DNA of 64,000 nucleotides from Sphingomonas_E sp042693015 (GCF_042693015.1 NZ_CP170544.1:4774001-4838000), one strand, 5' to 3'. Shown: positions 30,118 to 41,545, numbered from the stretch's first letter. Made by a program: numbers and translations. Notes: a model not told the origin generated them from the letters alone.

Positions 30118-31356
30118 TTATTCGAAAAGCGCCCCGATCACCGTCGCTACATCGGCCGGATCCACCGCGTCGATCGCGATCTCGCGGTCGGGATGCTGGC
30201 TATAGCCGATCATCCGCCCGTCGCGGCCGAAGCTGATCGTCAGCAGGCGGAGCCCATCCGCCTCGCGGACCACGGCAATGCCGCCGGCCGAAGGAAAGCG
30301 ATCCGGATCGACGATCACGGTCGCGCGGGCGGGCAAGGCGGGGCCCAGCGTCGGACGGCAGACGCGCAGGCCATAAGCCCGCGGGCCGGCGCTGCGTGGT
30401 GCCTCGACCGTGTCGCCGGTCGGCGTCCGCGCGATCAGGCCGTCACCGAACGGTGTGCCGAATACGGGCACCAGCCGCACCGTCGCGTTGTCGGCCGCCT
30501 GGATGGCGGCGAGCACGGGCGGCAATTCGGTGGTGGGCACAGATGCGGTGTCCGGCACGGTATCGGCGCTGACGATGCGAAGCGGTGGAGGCGTCTTGGT
30601 CGTCACCGTCTTCGCGGGCTTGCCGCTCAGCGCGTCTCGGATGGCGGCGACCCGGCCGCGCGTCTTGGCGATGCGCAGATCAGGATGGGCCACGGCATCG
30701 ACATGGCCGGCAAGCGCACCGTCCTGATGGGCCTTCGCGACATGCTTGCGCAGTGCCGCGACGTCGGCCACGCCGAAGATGCGGCAGATGGACTCGACCG
30801 TGGCATCGTTCCAGCGGTCGATCGTCTTGAAGGCATTTTCGAGCCGCGAAAGGATGACTGGCGGAATGCCATGAACGCTTTCGAGCGCGGCGATCGACAG
30901 CGCCGGGTCCGCTTCGCGGCGGGCGCGGAGCGCGGCGGCGAGCAGCACGGCGAAGCGATCTTCCGCCGCGTCATAGTCAGCGGGGTCCTGCATGTCGGCA
31001 GCCCATGCGGCGATGTCGAAGTCCGGATCGTCGATATCGACAAGTAATTGCTGCGGGTTGCAGCGCAACGCCTTGGCGATGACCGCCAATTCCTCGGGCT
31101 TGGCGAACACTTCACCGCGTTCGATCTTGGACAGGCGGATATATGGGATATCCGGGATCGTCTGGGCGAGCCCCAGCAATTTCGGATAACCGCACCGCTT
31201 GCGATGATCCCGAATAGTGTTGGGAAAAACGGTCGCACGATGGCGGTCGATCAGGATATCCTGCGACGCGGCGATCCTGCTCCTTAATTTGCCGACGTTG
31301 CGGCGGGCGCCATTTTCGGCTGCCGATGAGCCGCGCTTCATGGCGATCGCCGCCAA
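30118..31356 (-). CDS. Regulator-like protein with two XRE-type segments
   Basis: The 412-aa product has an N-terminal basic stretch and then a helix-turn-helix of XRE type: TIPDIPYIRLSKIERGEVFA followed by KPEELAVIAKALRCNPQQLL. A second XRE-like segment follows (SIAALESVHGIPPVILSRLE, then DATVESICRIFGVADVAALR). The middle is Pro/Thr-rich and the C-terminal ~110 residues form an uncharacterised beta-rich domain (LPARATVIVDPDRFP, READGLRLLTISFGRDGRMI). I do not recognise the full-length family. A DNA-binding role is likely for the first segment. It directly borders the flagellar island and has no promoter-like element of the island in front of it. The start could also be the ATG at 31341. Confidence 0.65.
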   Translation of the reverse strand: MAAIAMKRGSSAAENGARRNVGKLRSRIAASQDILIDRHRATVFPNTIRDHRKRCGYPKLLGLAQTIPDIPYIRLSKIERGEVFAKPEELAVIAKALRCNPQQLLVDIDDPDFDIAAWAADMQDPADYDAAEDRFAVLLAAALRARREADPALSIAALESVHGIPPVILSRLENAFKTIDRWNDATVESICRIFGVADVAALRKHVAKAHQDGALAGHVDAVAHPDLRIAKTRGRVAAIRDALSGKPAKTVTTKTPPPLRIVSADTVPDTASVPTTELPPVLAAIQAADNATVRLVPVFGTPFGDGLIARTPTGDTVEAPRSAGPRAYGLRVCRPTLGPALPARATVIVDPDRFPSAGGIAVVREADGLRLLTISFGRDGRMIGYSQHPDREIAIDAVDPADVATVIGALFE

Positions 31357-31536
31357 TGCGCTATTTTGGCTACCATATTAACTGCTGTCCCCAAGCTGTC
31401 AGCGGCGATATGGACCCGCTTTCGCGGCATAGTCAATAATATGGGATTAACGATAACATTTACATACATTAATTAGGGCAAATAATCCCGTTTCGTGGCT
31501 GCCATAAGTGGGGTGGACGCTGCCGTCCGACCCGCA

Positions 31537-31593
31537 AGGTAAAGCCTCATTAAGCTCCTGGATTTCGGACAGCTTTTCTTCGAGGCTTTACCT
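31537..31593. repeat. Perfect 12-base inverted repeat in the gap before the XRE-like gene
   Basis: AGGTAAAGCCTC (31537-31548) and GAGGCTTTACCT (31582-31593) are exact reverse complements with a 33-base spacer. The spacer holds a second, inner pair, AAGCT and AGCTT. The whole could fold as a long two-part hairpin. It lies downstream of the FAD/NAD(P)-binding gene and upstream of the XRE-like gene, both on the minus strand. Without a T-run it may be an operator, an attenuator or a 3' structure rather than a simple terminator. The rest of the gap (31357-31535) is A+T-rich and probably contains the promoter of the XRE-like gene. Confidence 0.6.
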
Positions 31594-31635
31594 GTGGACG
31601 GGCCGTGGAAACTTGTTCTGACAGCGATGTCAGCC

Positions 31636-33012
31636 TTAAAGTCCCTCGCCGCCGACCCAATGGGCATTGGATAGTCGGCGCGCGACCGACCAGGTCTGAA
31701 CGCGGATATCCGGCACCGCGACGATTTCCCAGAATGCACCGCGTGTCATCGGCCCCAGCGCCAGCAGACGCGGATTGGCGTTGCCGGTGGCGTCGATCAC
31801 CTCTGCCTGCTGGTTGACCTGGATGCCAAGCCGCAGCGGATCAGGCTGGATCAGGCCGCGATCGATCAGCGCGCGGAGCAGAGGTTCGGCGGTGCGGTTG
31901 AGATCACCTTGCGGGCCGCTGCAATTGACGATCCGCCGGGTTGCGACCTCGACCAGATCGTCCCTGCCGCGGGCGCGCCAGGCGACGCGCGTGGTGCGGC
32001 CATTGGCGCTCACAGAGGCGAGCTTTCCGGCCACCACCTCCAGCCGCCCGCTCGCCTGCAACGCGGCGACCCGTGCTGCGACCTGCGGGGCGAGGCGGTG
32101 GCGATGCACATCCCACCATGGCCGCAGATGGCGGAGGAAGCGGCCACGATCCTCGGGGGCGGCGGCGAGCCACATGTCCTGAGTGTAGGGGCGCAGCTCA
32201 TCCACCGCCGCGCGCCAGCCGATCGCCTCGGCGCGATCGCGCACGAAGCCTAGCAGCTCGGTGGCGCACAGGCTCGGCCGCTCGCTTAGGCGCGGTGTGG
32301 GGGAGGGCGGGATCGGGGCATGGGCGCGCGGCAGCAGGCCGCGCCGCGACAAGGCGATGATCCGTCCGCGAAAGCCCCGCGCATCGAGCAGCAGCGCGAC
32401 ATCGACCATGGTGAGGCCGCTGCCGATCACCAGCACGACATCATCGTCGGCCAACCCCTCGGCAATGTCGCCCGCCCAGGGATCGGGGGCATAAAGATCA
32501 GGATCGAGCGCCGCGGCGGCAAGCTCGGGCGGTTGGTGCGGCGGCAGATTGCCGGGGGCGAGGATCACCGCATCGGCGGCGATCTGGCTTCCATCCGCCA
32601 GTTGCACGGTCGCGCCGTCGGGCGAGAAGGCGACATCCACCGCTTCGCCGGAGCGGATCGCCAGCCGCTGCGGCGCGGATCGGGCGGCGTTGCCGAGCAG
32701 TTCGCCGAGATAGTCGCCATAGACGATGCGCGGCGCGAAACCGTCGGCATGTTCGGGATGGGTGGCGGCCAGCCAGCGCGCGAAATGGCCGGGATCGTCG
32801 GGCAGCGCGCTCATGTTCGCGGCGCGGACGTTCAGCAGATGATCGGGATGCGCCGCCGAATAAGCGACACCCCGCGCGAGATGGCCGCGCCGTTCGATCA
32901 GCGTGGCCGAAGGGCCTTCATGCCGCAGCAGGTTGATCGCCTGCAACGCACCCGAAAAGCCCGCGCCGATGATCGCGACATGGCGGACGGGGCGCTGGCC
33001 GTTCGGGTTCAT
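31636..33012 (-). CDS. FAD/NAD(P)-binding protein
   Basis: The 458-aa product has an FAD-binding Rossmann motif at the N-terminus (VAIIGAGFSGALQAINLL), a GVAYS...HLLNVRAANM block and a second dinucleotide motif (VVLVIGSGLTMVDVALLL). This layout matches the FAD/NAD(P)-binding family that includes YdhS-like proteins and resembles amine-hydroxylating flavoproteins. The substrate is unknown. The ATG at 33012 is chosen over two upstream ATGs because the preceding residues (MAARMERAA) are not part of the fold. It lies after gyrA on the same strand with a 56-base gap. Confidence 0.8.
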   Translation of the reverse strand: MNPNGQRPVRHVAIIGAGFSGALQAINLLRHEGPSATLIERRGHLARGVAYSAAHPDHLLNVRAANMSALPDDPGHFARWLAATHPEHADGFAPRIVYGDYLGELLGNAARSAPQRLAIRSGEAVDVAFSPDGATVQLADGSQIAADAVILAPGNLPPHQPPELAAAALDPDLYAPDPWAGDIAEGLADDDVVLVIGSGLTMVDVALLLDARGFRGRIIALSRRGLLPRAHAPIPPSPTPRLSERPSLCATELLGFVRDRAEAIGWRAAVDELRPYTQDMWLAAAPEDRGRFLRHLRPWWDVHRHRLAPQVAARVAALQASGRLEVVAGKLASVSANGRTTRVAWRARGRDDLVEVATRRIVNCSGPQGDLNRTAEPLLRALIDRGLIQPDPLRLGIQVNQQAEVIDATGNANPRLLALGPMTRGAFWEIVAVPDIRVQTWSVARRLSNAHWVGGEGL

Positions 33013-33068
33013 GGCAGCCCGTTCCATGCGGGCTGCCATGGGTTCAAGCCGTCACGGCCAGTCACCGA

Positions 33069-35780
<2,712 letters not shown>

Positions 35781-35902
35781 GATGAAATCCGTGTGTCGTG
35801 AAAAGGCAATTGCGCGCGCGGGGGCGCGACCTCATGCCCCTAGCCCAAGCGCCGCCTCCGCGCCAGCCCAGGCGGCGATTCCGGCATGAAATATCGGTCT
35901 TG

Positions 35903-36235
35903 TTACACCGCCGACGCGATACGCTTGCGCCCGTCGGGCCGGCGCATGCGATAGGCCACGAGAATCAGGGCGCCAACCAGCGGGACCCAACCGGCGCGAG
36001 AGGGCTGGGCAGGGGAGCCGTTCTCGGCAAGCAACTGCTGAGCGGGATTGCTCGGATCAGAACTGGCGCCGGCCTCCTCAAGTTGGTTTGAGGATGGCGC
36101 GACGTCATTGGATGTCGGGACAGGGACATCGCTCTCCACCTTCACGAATAATGCCGCGTCAGCAGAAGACGCGCCGCCGACCATCAGGACGGCAGCCGCA
36201 CAAATTCCTGCCAGGCCGCTGCGAAGTCGCGCCAC
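35903..36235 (-). CDS. Small exported protein with a C-terminal hydrophobic tail
   Basis: The 110-aa product starts with a GTG preceded by AGGGAG. It has a signal peptide (RLRSGLAGICAAAVLMVGG, cleavage near ADA-ALF), a low-complexity middle rich in Ser, Pro, Asn and Ala, and a C-terminal hydrophobic helix (GWVPLVGALILVAYRMRR) ending in basic residues. The tripartite tail of polar residues, helix and Arg cluster recalls PEP-CTERM-type sorting signals, but the PEP motif itself is missing. Without sorting it would be a small membrane-anchored periplasmic protein. A TATAAA-like -10 is visible on the minus strand near 36280. Family not recognised. Confidence 0.65.
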   Translation of the reverse strand: MARLRSGLAGICAAAVLMVGGASSADAALFVKVESDVPVPTSNDVAPSSNQLEEAGASSDPSNPAQQLLAENGSPAQPSRAGWVPLVGALILVAYRMRRPDGRKRIASAV

Positions 36236-36386
36236 GGTAGTGCTCCCTTTGGCACTTCATCTTGGTTGCAATGCACCATTTTTATAGCGGTCAGCAATTG
36301 CGATTCTGCTAACTATCGATTCGCTACCGTTTTTATCGTTGCTCTGGTTGCTGGGTTAAGTGTTGCGATGCGGCCGGATCGATGGA

Positions 36387-37157
36387 TCAGGCGATTACTT
36401 CCCCGCGGACGAACAGCCAGCGATCGTCTTCCGAACCCGCCGTGTCGAACGCATAACCGTCGCTGTCGAAAGCTTTCAGATGCTCCGGTCGAGCGATGCG
36501 GTGTTCGCACATCCAGCGGGCCATCATGCCGCGCGCGCGCTTTGCGGCGAAGCTGTTGAATCGCAGGCCGTTGGGGCCATGCTCCTTGAAATCGATCGTG
36601 ATGATTCGCGCGTCTACCGGCGGATGCTGGGCGACCACGCCCCAATATTCCTGGCTGGCGAGGTTGATCAGGACGTCGGTATCGGCCGCCGCCAGATCGT
36701 CGGCGATGGCCACGCTTACGCGGTCGCCCCACCAGCCGTAGAGATTCTTCGCCCGTCCCGGCGCCCAGCGCGTGCCCATTTCCAGCCGATAGGGCCGGAT
36801 CAGATCCAGCGGGCGAAGCAGGCCATAGAGGCCGGAAAGGATGCGGACATGATCCTGAGCGAAGGCGATCGCCGCGTCGTCCAAGCTCCGCGCCTCGAAG
36901 CCGATATAGACGTCGCCATTGAAGGCATAGAGTGCCGGCCGTTCCTCGGCAGCGGCGAAACCGCGGAACCGATCGGCGTTCAACGTCGCCAACTTATCTG
37001 AAATATGCATCAGTTCGCCGAGTTTGCGGGCGCTTAGCTTGGCGGCGGCAGTGGCCAGCACATCCGCCTCCCCCGCGAAGCGGGCGGCGGTGGTGGCGAA
37101 GGGAGGGACGGGCCGCTGGTAATCGAGCGACTTGGCGGGAGACAATAAGGCGAGCAT
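36387..37157 (-). CDS. yaaA: Peroxide stress protein YaaA (DUF328 family)
   Basis: The 256-aa product matches YaaA along its length: LALLSPAKSLDYQRPVP at the start, ALYAFNGDVYIGFEA, then HVRILSGLYGLLRPLDLI and LEMGTRWAPGRAKNLYGWW. In E. coli YaaA lowers free intracellular iron during hydrogen peroxide stress. It is a single-gene unit here, divergent from the exported repeat protein. No sign of damage. Confidence 0.93.
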   Translation of the reverse strand: MLALLSPAKSLDYQRPVPPFATTAARFAGEADVLATAAAKLSARKLGELMHISDKLATLNADRFRGFAAAEERPALYAFNGDVYIGFEARSLDDAAIAFAQDHVRILSGLYGLLRPLDLIRPYRLEMGTRWAPGRAKNLYGWWGDRVSVAIADDLAAADTDVLINLASQEYWGVVAQHPPVDARIITIDFKEHGPNGLRFNSFAAKRARGMMARWMCEHRIARPEHLKAFDSDGYAFDTAGSEDDRWLFVRGEVIA

Positions 37158-37358
37158 CGTCTGCGCCTATCGCAGAGCCGCGCCGGGCAAAAGAGGAAAC
37201 CGTGGGCGCGGTCGCGTGCTGTTTCTGGTTAAAGCGCGGTTCACCGGCATTCCATCATAGCCGCCGGCGACGGTGGCGAAATCTTGTGCGGCGTGCGGTG
37301 GCAGGGTAGTCAGGCGCGCGAAAGGGACGTCCCCCGGTCCCAGAGGAGGCTTGAAGAC

Positions 37359-38600
37359 ATGAAGATGGTTTCGACGATCACGCTGGGCCTTGCGCTCGCG
37401 GTGTCCAGCGTGGCGGTGGTCGGCGTCCAGCCCGTGCTGGCCGCGAAGGAAAAGAAGGCGCCCAAGGCGGAACTGACCCCGGCCGTGCGCGAAGCGCTGG
37501 CGGCGGCGCAGGCTGCGATGGCCAAGGAGCCCAAGGATGTCGCCACGGCGGCGCCCAAGGCGGCCGAGGCCCGCGCCGGTGCGGTGACCCCTGACGACAA
37601 ATTCTATGCGGGTTCGATCTCCTACGACATCGCCCGCCAGACCAGTGACAAGAAGCTGCAGGCCGAGGCGCTCGATCTGATGCTCGCCAGCGGCAAGGTG
37701 CCCGAAGCCAACGCCGGCAACTTCTGGAAGGTGCGCGGCCTGCTCGCTTATGACGGCAAGGATTACACCAAGGCGGATCAGGCGTTCACCCAGGCAATCC
37801 AGTCGGGCGAAAAGTCGAACGACGTCTACGCGCTTTCGGCCGACACCAAGGACCGGCTGGGCAAGCCGGCGGAAGCGTTGACCCTGCTCGACCAGGCGAT
37901 CACCGGCGCCGAAGCATCCGGCACGCCGCTGCCGAGCGACTATTATGGCCGCGGCATCGCCATCGGCTACAAGGCAAAGCTCGGCCCGCAGGTGGAGCGC
38001 ATCAGCCAGGCCTGGCTGAAGGCCTACCCGACCCAGGATAATTGGCGCGACTCGCTGATCACCTATCGTGATCTCAACAAGATCGACGCCGATTATGAAC
38101 TCGATCTGATGCGCCTGATGCGGACGGCCAAGGCGATGAAGGGCGAGGCCGATTATTACAGCTATGCTGAGCAGATCTACATCAAGTATCCGGGCGAGGC
38201 TAAGGCCGTCATCGACGAGGGTGTCGCGGCCGGCATGCTGAAGCTGACGCCGGGCGGCAACGTCAAGGCGTTCAGCGATCAGGCAAATTCGCGCATCGCG
38301 GCCGACAAGGCCGATCTGCCGGCGGCGGCGGCCTCGGCCGCCAAGGCGGCGAACGGCGTTGCGGCCCGCGCGACCGCCGACTCTTATCTCGGCTATGGCG
38401 ACTATGCCAAGGCGGCTGAGCTCTACAAGCTCGCGCTGCAGAAGGGCGGCGTCGACGCCAATGTCGTGAACACCCGTCTGGGCATGGCGCTGGCCCGCTC
38501 GGGCCAGAAGGACGAGGCCAAGCAGGTCTTCTCGTCCATCACCGGCCCGCGCCAGGCGCTTGCCAAATATTGGATCATCTGGATCGACCAGCAGGGCTGA
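37359..38600 (+). CDS. Exported tetratricopeptide-like repeat protein
   Basis: The 413-aa product has a signal peptide (MVSTITLGLALAVSSVAVVG, cleavage near VLAAK), an Ala/Lys-rich stretch and a series of helical repeats. Examples are YDGKDYTKADQAFTQAIQSG, PAEALTLLDQAITGA and YAKAAELYKLALQKG, typical of tetratricopeptide repeats. Such proteins act as periplasmic scaffolds. The start at 37359 follows GAGGAGG and drops 25 residues without signal character from the longer frame. It ends at a strong terminator. Partner unknown. Confidence 0.8.
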   Translation: MKMVSTITLGLALAVSSVAVVGVQPVLAAKEKKAPKAELTPAVREALAAAQAAMAKEPKDVATAAPKAAEARAGAVTPDDKFYAGSISYDIARQTSDKKLQAEALDLMLASGKVPEANAGNFWKVRGLLAYDGKDYTKADQAFTQAIQSGEKSNDVYALSADTKDRLGKPAEALTLLDQAITGAEASGTPLPSDYYGRGIAIGYKAKLGPQVERISQAWLKAYPTQDNWRDSLITYRDLNKIDADYELDLMRLMRTAKAMKGEADYYSYAEQIYIKYPGEAKAVIDEGVAAGMLKLTPGGNVKAFSDQANSRIAADKADLPAAAASAAKAANGVAARATADSYLGYGDYAKAAELYKLALQKGGVDANVVNTRLGMALARSGQKDEAKQVFSSITGPRQALAKYWIIWIDQQG

Positions 38601-38622
38601 TCCGGAACTATCCGTTAGAAGG

Positions 38623-38657
38623 GGCGGTCGGGCTTCGGTCCGGCCGCCTTTTCTTTT
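38623..38657 (+). terminator. Rho-independent terminator of the repeat-protein gene
   Basis: GGCGGTCGGGC pairs with GTCCGGCCGCC over a TTCG loop and is followed by TTTTCTTTT. It lies 22 bases after the stop codon and just before the convergent Lrp/AsnC gene. Confidence 0.88.
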
Positions 38658-38662
38658 GTCTC

Positions 38663-39157
38663 TCAGTCGGCGTCCACCGGAATGCCGGGATCGTCCTTCG
38701 AGGTGCGGATCGTCAGCGAGGTCTTGACGCTGGCGACATTGGGCGCCGGGGTCAGCTTCGAGGTCAGGAAGCTCTGGAAGGCCTGCAGGTCGTGCGCGAC
38801 GATCTTCAGGATGAAATCGATCTCGCCATTGAGCATGTGGCATTCGCGCACTTCGGGCAGAGCCGCGACATGCTCCTCGAACGCGCGCAACTCGTCCTCG
38901 GCCTGGCTTTTCAGGCTGACGAGCGCGAACACCATGATGCCATAGCCCAATGCCGGCGCGTTCAGCCTGGCGTGGTAGCTCTCGATCACCCCCGCCTGCT
39001 CCAACGCGCGGACTCGGCGCAGGCAGGGCGGCGCGGTCAGCCCGGCCTGGCGCGCCAGGTCGACATTGGTGATCCGTCCCTCGCTCTGCAACGCCGACAG
39101 AATAGTTCTGTCGATAGAATCGAGGGGAAACCTCGCAGCCACGGCATTTCCTTCCAT
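38663..39157 (-). CDS. Lrp/AsnC-family transcription regulator
   Basis: The 164-aa product has an N-terminal helix-turn-helix (LDSIDRTILSALQSEGRIT, then NVDLARQAGLTAPPCLRRVR) and a C-terminal RAM ligand domain (HARLNAPALGYGIMVFALV, then VRECHMLNGEIDFILKIV). Such proteins respond to amino acids. The target is not evident. It is divergent from the degenerate histidine kinase and convergent with the repeat protein. A second Lrp/AsnC gene lies at 47493, and the two are only moderately similar. Confidence 0.88.
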   Translation of the reverse strand: MEGNAVAARFPLDSIDRTILSALQSEGRITNVDLARQAGLTAPPCLRRVRALEQAGVIESYHARLNAPALGYGIMVFALVSLKSQAEDELRAFEEHVAALPEVRECHMLNGEIDFILKIVAHDLQAFQSFLTSKLTPAPNVASVKTSLTIRTSKDDPGIPVDAD

Positions 39158-39319
39158 CTAAGTTGTCGCGAACATAAGAATATTTCGCGTTTGTGCAATT
39201 GTCCCACTATGCGACGTCCCATAAAAGCGTCTTTTCCCCTGCCGCCCATGGGGCTAACGAGGTTCAAACAACGGGGCATGGCGACCTATCCGGCCGCCTC
39301 ATAAAACGGACTGATTTGG

Positions 39320-41020
39320 GTGCGCTTCGACGACAAGCTTGCGACAGTGCTTGCACGGCCTTTGGCCGACGAAGGCGCGCGCACCGCTGCCTGGCGGCAG
39401 ATCGTCGACATATTGGCGCAGGATCGCGATGGCGCGGTTCGCGGGCGGCGCGCGCGCGAAGCCTTTGCCATGCTGCGCAGCATCCGTGGCGACGTGCCAG
39501 CCGCGGTGCGGGCCGAAAGCGTGCGCATCATCGCCGGCCGGCGGGTGCCGGCGAAGCTGGTCGCTCTGGTGGCCGAGGATACGCCGGCGATCGCCGCGCC
39601 GCTGATTTCTTCGGTGGAACTCCGCAAGGAAGAATGGCTGGAACTGCTGCCCAAGCTGGCGCCCGCCGCCCGCGCCTTGCTGCGCCATCGCCGCGATCTG
39701 CCGTCATCCGTGCAGTCCGCGCTCGACAGCTTCGGCACCAGCGACTTCGTGATCGGCACGCGGGTTGCGGCGGATATGGCGCCGGTTGCCGCCAACGAAG
39801 CGATCGGTTCCGTCGAATCGCCCGTCAGCCAGGCTTTCGAGGAGACACCGGTTTCGCAAGCCGCCGATGGCGACATGCAGATCCGTGACCTGCTCGATCG
39901 CATCGCGGCCTATCGCGATCGGGCCGATCCGCGAACGCCTGAGCCGCGGACCGCCGCCGATGCCGAGGATCGCATTGCCGATTTCCGCTTCGAAACCGGT
40001 CCGGATGGCATGATCCGCTGGGTCGATGGTGCGCCGCGCGGGCCGCTGGTCGGCATCGTCATCGCCGTGGCGGCGGAACAATATGGTCATGGCGTGGACG
40101 GCCATGCGGCAGGCGCGTTCCGCCGCCGTGCCTCGTTCCGCGACGCGCGGCTCAGCGTGCCGGGCGATGGGGAAGCATCAGGCGAGTGGCGGATTTCCGC
40201 CGTGCCCTTCTTCGATCACCATGACGGCCGCTTTACCGGCTATCGCGGCACCGCCCGCCGTCCGCGTGCGGATGAGATCGCCGCCCAGCCGGCAATGGCG
40301 GCCGGCCTCTATGGTTCGGGCCTCGCACCGGATGCACTGCGCCAGCTGGTCCACGAATTGCGGACCCCCCTGAACGCCATCGTCGGCTTTGCCGAGATGA
40401 TCGAGCGGCAGATGTTGGGGCCCGCCGGCTTCGATTATCGCGATCGCGCGGCGGACATCCTCGATCAGGGGCATCGCCTCCTGGCGGCCGTCGACGATCT
40501 CGACATGGCGGCGCGCCTCGAATCGCGCCGCGTGCGGAGCGCCGCTACCGCCGTCGACGCGGCGATGCTGATCGAGCGGCTGCATGACGATTATGAAGCT
40601 GCCGCCAGTCCGCGCGGCGTGAAACTCGCTTTCCGCGTCGCGCAGGGCCTGCCCTCGGTCGATGCCGATCCGGTCGCAGTCGAACGGATGTTCGCGCGGC
40701 TGCTGGCCGCAACGATCGGCCTCGCCGAACGTGGCGAGACGATCTTCGCCACGCTCAGAAGCGATGGCGGCCAGGTGCGCCTCTCGGTATCGCGTCCGCG
40801 CCTGCTGGAGGCCCGCGACGAACGAGCGCTGCTCGATCCTGGCTACAGTCCCGACGGCGACTGGCCCGACGCGCCGGTACTCGGCCTCGGCTTCGCGCTC
40901 CGGCTGATCCGCAATCTCGCTGTGGCGGCACGGGGCGGGCTCGACATCGGCACGGACAGCTTCGAGCTGCGCCTTCCGGCCCGCGACGAAGCGGCACAGG
41001 CTGGCAAGGAAAAGGCCTGA
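39320..41020 (+). CDS. Histidine-kinase-like protein with degenerate ATPase domain
   Basis: The 566-aa product begins at a GTG. The first ~220 residues are helical and Arg-rich with no membrane segment; a PAS-like region may cover about 220-320. A clear dimerisation/phospho-acceptor helix follows with His345 in LVHELRTPLNAIVGFAEMIE. The ATPase part is poorly kept: the N box is replaced by RMFARLLAATIGLAERG, the DxGxG box is absent and only LGLGFALRLIRNLA recalls the last glycine box. It may be a pseudokinase or a phosphotransfer protein. No response regulator is adjacent. Confidence 0.75.
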   Translation: MRFDDKLATVLARPLADEGARTAAWRQIVDILAQDRDGAVRGRRAREAFAMLRSIRGDVPAAVRAESVRIIAGRRVPAKLVALVAEDTPAIAAPLISSVELRKEEWLELLPKLAPAARALLRHRRDLPSSVQSALDSFGTSDFVIGTRVAADMAPVAANEAIGSVESPVSQAFEETPVSQAADGDMQIRDLLDRIAAYRDRADPRTPEPRTAADAEDRIADFRFETGPDGMIRWVDGAPRGPLVGIVIAVAAEQYGHGVDGHAAGAFRRRASFRDARLSVPGDGEASGEWRISAVPFFDHHDGRFTGYRGTARRPRADEIAAQPAMAAGLYGSGLAPDALRQLVHELRTPLNAIVGFAEMIERQMLGPAGFDYRDRAADILDQGHRLLAAVDDLDMAARLESRRVRSAATAVDAAMLIERLHDDYEAAASPRGVKLAFRVAQGLPSVDADPVAVERMFARLLAATIGLAERGETIFATLRSDGGQVRLSVSRPRLLEARDERALLDPGYSPDGDWPDAPVLGLGFALRLIRNLAVAARGGLDIGTDSFELRLPARDEAAQAGKEKA

Positions 41021-41086
41021 ACCTCCCGCTATTCTCGCGCTTGCCAGTCGCCGTCTCACTCCGCTATCGCCAGGCGACGTTGGTCG

Positions 41087-41162
41087 GGGCCTGTAGCTCA
41101 ATGGTTAGAGCTGGCCGCTCATAACGGCTAGGTTGCGGGTTCGAGTCCTGCCGGGCCCACCA
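41087..41162 (+). tRNA. tRNA with anticodon CAT, probably tRNA-Ile2 (lysidine type)
   Basis: The 76-base sequence folds as a full cloverleaf. The acceptor stem pairs GGGCCTG with CGGGCCC, the D arm is GCTC...GAGC with an 8-base loop, the anticodon arm is GGCCG-CTCATAA-CGGCT, the T arm is GCGGG-TTCGAGT-CCTGC, and CCA is encoded. The CAT anticodon could be Met or Ile2. The short D loop and GGGCC start resemble Ile2, whose C34 is modified to lysidine to read AUA; elongator tRNA-Met is the alternative. It lies alone between the histidine-kinase-like gene and the TonB-dependent receptor. Confidence 0.9.
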
Positions 41163-41545
41163 GCGTCTTCATCCAAATGCTCGATTTGGGCCGCCAGGCC
41201 CCGCTTCGGCATCGATCCGCGTCGAATCGACAGGGACATTGCCGAACAATGTGCAACGCTTCCGACCGCAAGGTTGCACCGACGGTGCAACGAGGGAGCA
41301 ACCTCGTTAGCCCGCGAGGATTCGCTGCAATGCACCAAGGCGGCCCCTTCCGCAGATAATTCGATGTGACACTTGTGTTGCAAAATTTAATTCGATTTTT
41401 CCCAGAAAAAACAACGCACATTCGATCGGATGGGTGTTACCGTCATAAAAACTAAGAAAAGAGATTGTCGCAGAACGCTGAGGGCAGCTTTCTGTGAGCA
41501 GGAGGAATTTGCGCTAAAAATTCGCGCCTAAACGAGGGGGTCGCA
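41163..41545. promoter_or_regulatory. Long leader region with repeated GTTGCAC sites before the TonB-dependent receptor
   Basis: These 383 bases contain no gene. A perfect palindrome GTTGCACCG-A-CGGTGCAAC occupies 41273-41291, and another GTGCAAC lies at 41251-41257, facing the GTTGCAC at 41273. A small hairpin (CGAGG...CCTCG) follows at 41291-41306. From about 41340 on the DNA is markedly A+T-rich, in contrast to the surroundings, and probably holds the receptor's promoter. A regulator that binds GTTGCAC half-sites is inferred; its identity is unknown. Confidence 0.5.

Noticed and set aside
41128..41421. 97-codon minus-strand frame ending in GPAGLEPAT
   Set aside because: This is the well-known false translation of the antisense of a tRNA 3' half; the tRNA at 41087-41162 accounts for it.
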